In this document: one piece after another, positions 59,330 to 64,000 of the stretch
Layout of the letters: each line of letters begins with the position of its first letter
Position numbering within the stretch: the first letter of the stretch is position 1
Assembly (NCBI GenBank): GCA_949987705.1
Contig: OX465281.1
Location: forward strand, 256,962,542-257,026,541
DNA: 64,000 nucleotides
Direction of reading: 5' to 3'
Source of the DNA: Thereva unica
Lineage: Eukaryota; Arthropoda; Insecta; Diptera; Therevidae
The notes under the pieces: model-generated
Database searches by the model: none
The model's input: only the letters and a program-made list of their open reading frames with translations
What the model was told of the DNA's origin: nothing
Program-made: the position numbers and the translations under genes

Positions 59330-59625
59330 CTTACATAGCAGCGTTGCGTAGCTGCTGCCAAAATTAAAACTATGTAATTAAATTGGACTTGCCACATTGC
59401 GCGCAACGCAACACATGAGTTGAACATGGTTCAACTTTTACGCGAAACATAACCTCAGTTGGCAATTTAACAAAGTTGCCAATTTGGTTGACACTTTACA
59501 GCACTTGACGGAACTTTGTCTATCAATTAACCCAACGCTAAGCTGTTATGTGACTAGGTTGTGAAAAGTCATGCTTAGCTAAGCTTCGCAACGCAACACT
59601 GCTACGTAGCTGTGCCTTTGTACTG
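59330..59625. repeat. Imperfect inverted repeat inside the hAT element
   Basis: AAGGGCCTCTTACATAGCAG near the left pairs imperfectly with CTGCTACGTAGCTGTGCCTT near the right. It is probably another old nested MITE. Confidence 0.5.
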
Positions 59626-60097
59626 GAGGCAACGGAACGGCGAGTCAACGCAACGAAACTTTGCTGGTTATACTAACAAAATCGAGCGAATGCAAATGTC
59701 ATTTGTACCTACATACTTCCTAATTTTTCGGCTAAAATTTTTAGTTCCAAATTTTTGAAATTTTAATCCGGTCAGTTCCATTCTGTTGCGTCCAGTATAA
59801 ACACTTCAATATAATTTCTCTGTATTGAAACTCATTTTAATATTTCAATCCGGTGCGTTGAGTTCCAGTATAATTGAGGCTTAAGGCCCTCCGTTAAGTG
59901 AAGCGCAACCACGAAACTGGAAATGCCTCTAACCAGCAAGAAAAGTCGCACGTGAACAGTTCACACTAGTTTCAAATCGGTATCGTTTCTGTCGACCCGT
60001 GTATGGATTCCCACTTCGGTACATGGGCAAGATCACGAAACAGTTGCGTGTTCAACTGGAATTGCAAATCAGTCGACTCGTGTTCGAAAGGGCCTAA

Positions 60098-60450
60098 AGG
60101 TAGGGACACACTGACCCCACGTACGCAACGTATGCAACGCGTTATTAAATCTAAACGGTTGAATTTGTATGCCTAGAAACACTTATCATACGCAATACTG
60201 TCACACGCGTCCCACGCAACGTTATATCTGTCGATCCAGATCGGCGTGGGAAGGTGGAGGGGATATCATACGCCATCCCACGCGTAAGACCAGTGTGTTT
60301 CTAGAAATTACGTTCGCAACGCGTCAGAAGCGCCAGAAGAAATATTGAACGAATCTGACGCCATATACGTTGCGTACGCGTAGTGTGCACACCAACTCTC
60401 CCACGTTGGATAGTATACGTTGCGTACGTGGGCTCAGTGTGTCCCTACCT
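60098..60450. mobile_element. MITE nested in the hAT element, 353 bp
   Basis: Ends AGGTAGGGACACACTGA pair with TCAGTGTGTCCCTACCT, and inner CCACGTACGCAACGTAT pairs too. It is flanked by TAA (60095-60097 and 60451-60453), a 3-bp duplication as made by PIF/Harbinger transposases. Confidence 0.85.
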
Positions 60451-60624
60451 TAAATCTATCCTACTTTGAAATATTTCACTACTAAGTCCTGGTTCTTATA
60501 AGGTGATTCTACTGCCCAAAATCCCGCAAATCCCGCGGATCCCGCATGTCTAGTCCCGCATTACTGATCCCGCAAAAATAATGCGGGATCCCGCATTTGC
60601 GGGATTGGATTCCCTACTTGGCAC

Positions 60625-62295
60625 AGGCCCTTAGAATTAAAAAACTTAAAACAATTTTGCTTTCTAGTATCGAGTATCGATATGATAAAATCTTTTAAAA
60701 TATTATTGAGCAAAGCACCTCAAAGTCCAATTACTACCTCCGATCAGAAAATGCGAGACTCCAATGTGCATATTTGTTCCCCATTGTAGTTAACCAACAG
60801 GGAATCCACCACTGAATGTCAAATGGAAGAAGTAAACAATTTGAGATAACACGACAATGGTATTGGAAATATGCCACGGAAATCACATTCCACATTTCAT
60901 CCCCCGCCCTCGAAAAAAAATCGAACACAATGAGCAAATCCCAATTACTGTTCATGCGATGTTTTTCTGCCTCTTCTATTGGGCGGGGGTGGGTCTCATA
61001 AAATGCAATTTGCGAGGAATCTTCTCAGTTGGATCTCCTCGAACAAAGGCTGTTTCCCTTTCACTATATTAAGCACCATTGACCCCGATTGCGGCGAATT
61101 TCATCCTGGTCGAAAGCCCATTTATATTCATCGACCGCAAAAATTTCTTTCTTTCGTTCATGTAAAAAATTTCCCCCGACATCATCAATTTTTCAACGAC
61201 TTTAACTTGAAGGATTTCTTCCGCTGCTCCTCCGCCAGGAATAATTCCAGCAACTTTCCGGCATGTCCATTAATTTTTAAAAAGAGGTCAACACTTCTCT
61301 GGGGTGTAGGACTTGGAGCCGGAAAAATGTGTTCTCTTTCAGAAGCTGCTGTCCAGACACCGCGCTGTCACCGGGGGTTGATTTTTTAGGGGTTTACGCC
61401 CGGGGGCATAAAGCAGCCGCAAATGTCGCTTTAAAATTATTGATCCACAATAATCTAGTGTTTCGATACACAATTGGATGTTGTCATTCCGGCTGTTTGG
61501 TCCCGTTGAGAGCCCCCGATAACTGTCAAACCCCTCGCGGCTTTTGAGGGTGAACTCAGTCGCGTGTGCTTATGCAAATTATACTTCCACCCCTCCGGGC
61601 AACCCTTTCCTTTTTGTGGAAAAGCGCGATGTTTTCCGAGATTTTCTGCACTCTATGCGCGTCGGTACGGAATTGAGCGGCCACACTTGCGAGGAATTTT
61701 TCCACAAGTAAATAAGACATGCATGACCCCAAACTGGGGGTGAATTTGCACATGTGAAACGAGGGAGGCGCAGGGTGAGACGGCGTTGTCGTTATTGAAC
61801 TGTTTGGAATATTACGTAAGCTTTGTGTATTTCGTATAGTTTACACTTGCGTGGATATCATCGATTTCACAATTCTGGAAAACCAGTGAAGCAAATATTT
61901 GGTCTAAAAATATTGTTTTATACCAAAAAATGGCATTTACCATTTATAAAAATAGTCATGGAGATAAATTTAAAGTTTTGGGATGTAGCGGAAATTGATT
62001 GTCGTGTTGTTGAGAAATGAATTACAACAAAAATCCTTTTAGTGTGAATTTCATTTCAGTTAACAGAAATCTCGCCAAATTCACTTAAATACTTAAAAAT
62101 TAAGTAAATTTTACTTTAAAATTAAACAAATTCCGATCAAACAAAAGTTTTTAGCAAAGGTCGAGAATTCCGTTGACAGTCTCTTTTGTCAGTTTTTTTT
62201 AATTTGACAGCTGTTTTGACATTTTTTAAATTATGTTCTAAAGTTGCATTTCACACCAAATTAGCCGTTTAACATTGTGAACGAAGCCTTATCTT
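60625..62295. other. Gene-free interval with mixed-composition island
   Basis: 60720-61790 is markedly less AT-rich than its surroundings. It has several overlapping open frames (for example 60979-61389 on +) but no recognisable protein domain; I lean to conserved non-coding DNA. 61800-62295 is AT-rich. Confidence 0.3.
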
Positions 62296-63720
62296 CTTCT
62301 TCTTTGATCCGTTAGCTGGCGGTCCGAGCGGGACTTCCCCGCAACGGATACGTTGCTGTCGGTGCCGCCGGGTCTTGAACTTTATTCACGATTCGTTTCC
62401 ACTCTTGTCGGTTTTTGGTGACGTCTCGAGCCGCCGTAACTGATAACCGTTGATTCTTTAGGTCACCCTCGATATTCTTTAGCCAGGTTTTCTGCGGTAC
62501 CGATCGCTGGATTCTTCAACCTGCGGGACGGTCTCGCTAGAGAAATTTACGTGGCAAGCGGTCATTATCCATTCGGCAAACATGTCCAAATCACCGTGGA
62601 CGACGTTTTTGCATTTCTTTTTCGATCAGTGTCTGCTGACACTGTCTGACTGTCTTGTTTCGAAGGTGATCGCGTAGTGAGACACCGAGGATCTGCCTCA
62701 AGCATCGCATTTGGAACACTTCGAGCTTCTTAACGTCCAGTTTGAGCAGTGTCCACGTTTCAGATCCATAAAGAAGAATTGGAAGGATCAACGTTCAACG
62801 TAAAGGCGTACTTTTGTTTTGATGGAAATATTTGTTCGTTTCCATATGCACCACTTGAGCGAGGCGAATGCTGCTGTTGCCTGGCCGATGCGGCTGTGAA
62901 CGTCGAACGTCAATGCTACTTTCGTTTCCTCAAACAATGACCCCAAATATTTGAACCTCGAAATCTGTTCGATTTGGGTTCCATCGAGGTGAATACTGGC
63001 CCTCGATCCGTCCCTTGTGAGCACTTTGGTATTCTCTGCTTTGATTTTTAACCCGTATGATTGGGCAATGTGGGAAATGTCGTATAAGATGTACGTTGCT
63101 TCGGCATCCGTGTCGGCGAAGATGGCGCTATCGTCAGCGAACATTAAGTCCGTTACGAAGTTGTTGTCGTCCATCGAATGCTTCACGCATAATCGCGTTG
63201 ATCACAACATTGAAGAGAAGTGGCGAAGCGACGTCTCCCTGTCGGACACCCGTTTGAATCGGGAACTCCTCTTATAAGTCGCTTCGAATACGAACGCTGT
63301 TGGTTGAGCCATCGTACGACGGTTGGAGAAGTTTGATGATTCTCATTGGCACGTGTTCGGTTTCCAAAACTCTCCACAAGCTGTTCCAATCGACGCAATC
63401 GAAAGCGGATTTGAAATCGATGAAAAGGACGACAGTTCGTTTGCCGCAACGAATTCTTTCTTCCATTATCGGACGGAGTGCGAATATTTGATCAATACAT
63501 CCTCGAAGTGGTCTAAATCCCGCTTGTTCGTTCCGGATCGTTTGCTCTCGATGTTTCTGTAGCCTCGATTGTATGATTTTCGTAAATACTTTGCCGACGA
63601 TCGAAAGAAGGCTAATACCGCGATAATTCTTGCACTCCCGACTGTCGCCCTTCTTCAAAATTGGCACAACGATCGCTTTCTTCCACCCCGAAGGGACACG
63701 ATCCGAATGCCATATGTGTG
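62296..63720 (-). mobile_element. RTE-like LINE, 5'-truncated
   Basis: The best preserved LINE in the window. On the minus strand from 63667: MPILKKGDSRECKNYRGISL, EQAGFRPLRGCIDQIFALR, VVLFIDFKSAFDCVDW (palm A), then QGDVASPLLFN-like (B), MFADDSAIFADTDAEATYIL (catalytic FADD box), RFKYLGSLF, then LLYGSETWTLLKLDVKKLEV with MRCLRQILG (62791-62650), and a C-terminal tail with FGHVCRMDNDRLP-like text. The endonuclease domain upstream is absent. There are a few frame breaks (near 63272 and 62788). Confidence 0.9.
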
Positions 63721-64000
63721 TTATGAGGACATGAAATCGTTGTGCCTTATAATAACAAAATCTCTGTTTGATTCGATTCTTCTTCTATAAACAAATACTG
63801 TATAAATTCTGCAAAGACTATTAAAAAATTTAAGCAAAGAAAACACGAAAAATATCATTCAATTGAGAGAATTTAAATTTCCTCCAAATAAAAAAAATCG
63901 CCGTAATTCAATATAAAATAGATCAAGGACCAAAAAAAACAACTTTCTACTTCTGAATTCTAGAAAAAAATTTTGTTTATCTCGATTAGCGTGTTCACTC
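63721..64000. other. Window end, no gene seen
   Basis: AT-rich; nothing recognisable. Confidence 0.4.

Larger units (their letters stand above)
58937..60616. mobile_element. hAT-type element, 1680 bp
   Basis: Termini TAGGGAATCCAATCCCGCA and its complement, with hAT-style TAGGG ends and arrays of GCGGGAT(C/T) words in both subterminal regions (58950-59035 and 60515-60605). Perfect 8-bp duplications CTTGGCAC lie at 58929-58936 and 60617-60624. No transposase frame. The interior holds further inverted repeats, including a nested element at 60098-60450. Confidence 0.9.

Noticed and set aside
60979..61389. 136-codon plus-strand frame as a gene
   Set aside because: No domain is visible, overlapping frames are open on both strands, and amino-acid use looks like translated non-coding DNA.

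Overview
This window looks like a piece of a large, repeat-rich insect genome, most probably a fly (Diptera). It is AT-rich, its introns are short GT-AG introns, and its proteins closely resemble the Drosophila proteins as I remember them (Cdk9, mRpS15/bonsai, Dlish, SNX16, a GFOD-family oxidoreductase). No database search was run, so the species is not assigned.

The five recognisable host genes all lie in the first 19 kb: Cdk9 (+, 325-2092), a GFOD oxidoreductase (-, 3563-4729), Snx16 (-, 8220-9401), mRpS15 (+, 14733-15666) and Dlish (-, 17878-19091, probably lacking its first exon here). They do unrelated jobs (transcription elongation, a probable redox enzyme, endosomal sorting, mitochondrial translation, Fat/Dachs growth control) and are not an operon or a cluster. 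The remaining 45 kb has no host exon I can recognise. It holds transposon debris and AT-rich DNA, with a few GC-richer islands that could be cis-regulatory.

Mobile DNA dominates. LINE fragments include two copies of an RTE-like family, several 3' ends of a second family, RNase H-bearing pieces, a Jockey-like piece and an ORF1 remnant. LTR debris includes BEL/Pao and Gypsy. tRNA-derived SINEs are present, one of them nested in an RTE copy. DNA elements can be bounded by their target-site duplications: an 887-bp foldback palindrome (8 bp), a hAT-type 1680-bp element with a second element nested in it (8 and 3 bp), a GGGCGCAA-rich hAT-like family, a TTAA element, a MITE inside a Cdk9 intron (9 bp) and a tandem MITE pair.

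The most unusual structure is at 12051-14690. It is a P-element-like transposon with 30-bp terminal inverted repeats and THAP/transposase remnants. In antisense it carries a decayed fragment of the host beta-COP (coatomer) gene that still contains introns, so the fragment was taken up as genomic DNA. The element is inserted 42 bp upstream of the mRpS15 start codon, at a site resembling the Drosophila P-element target consensus.
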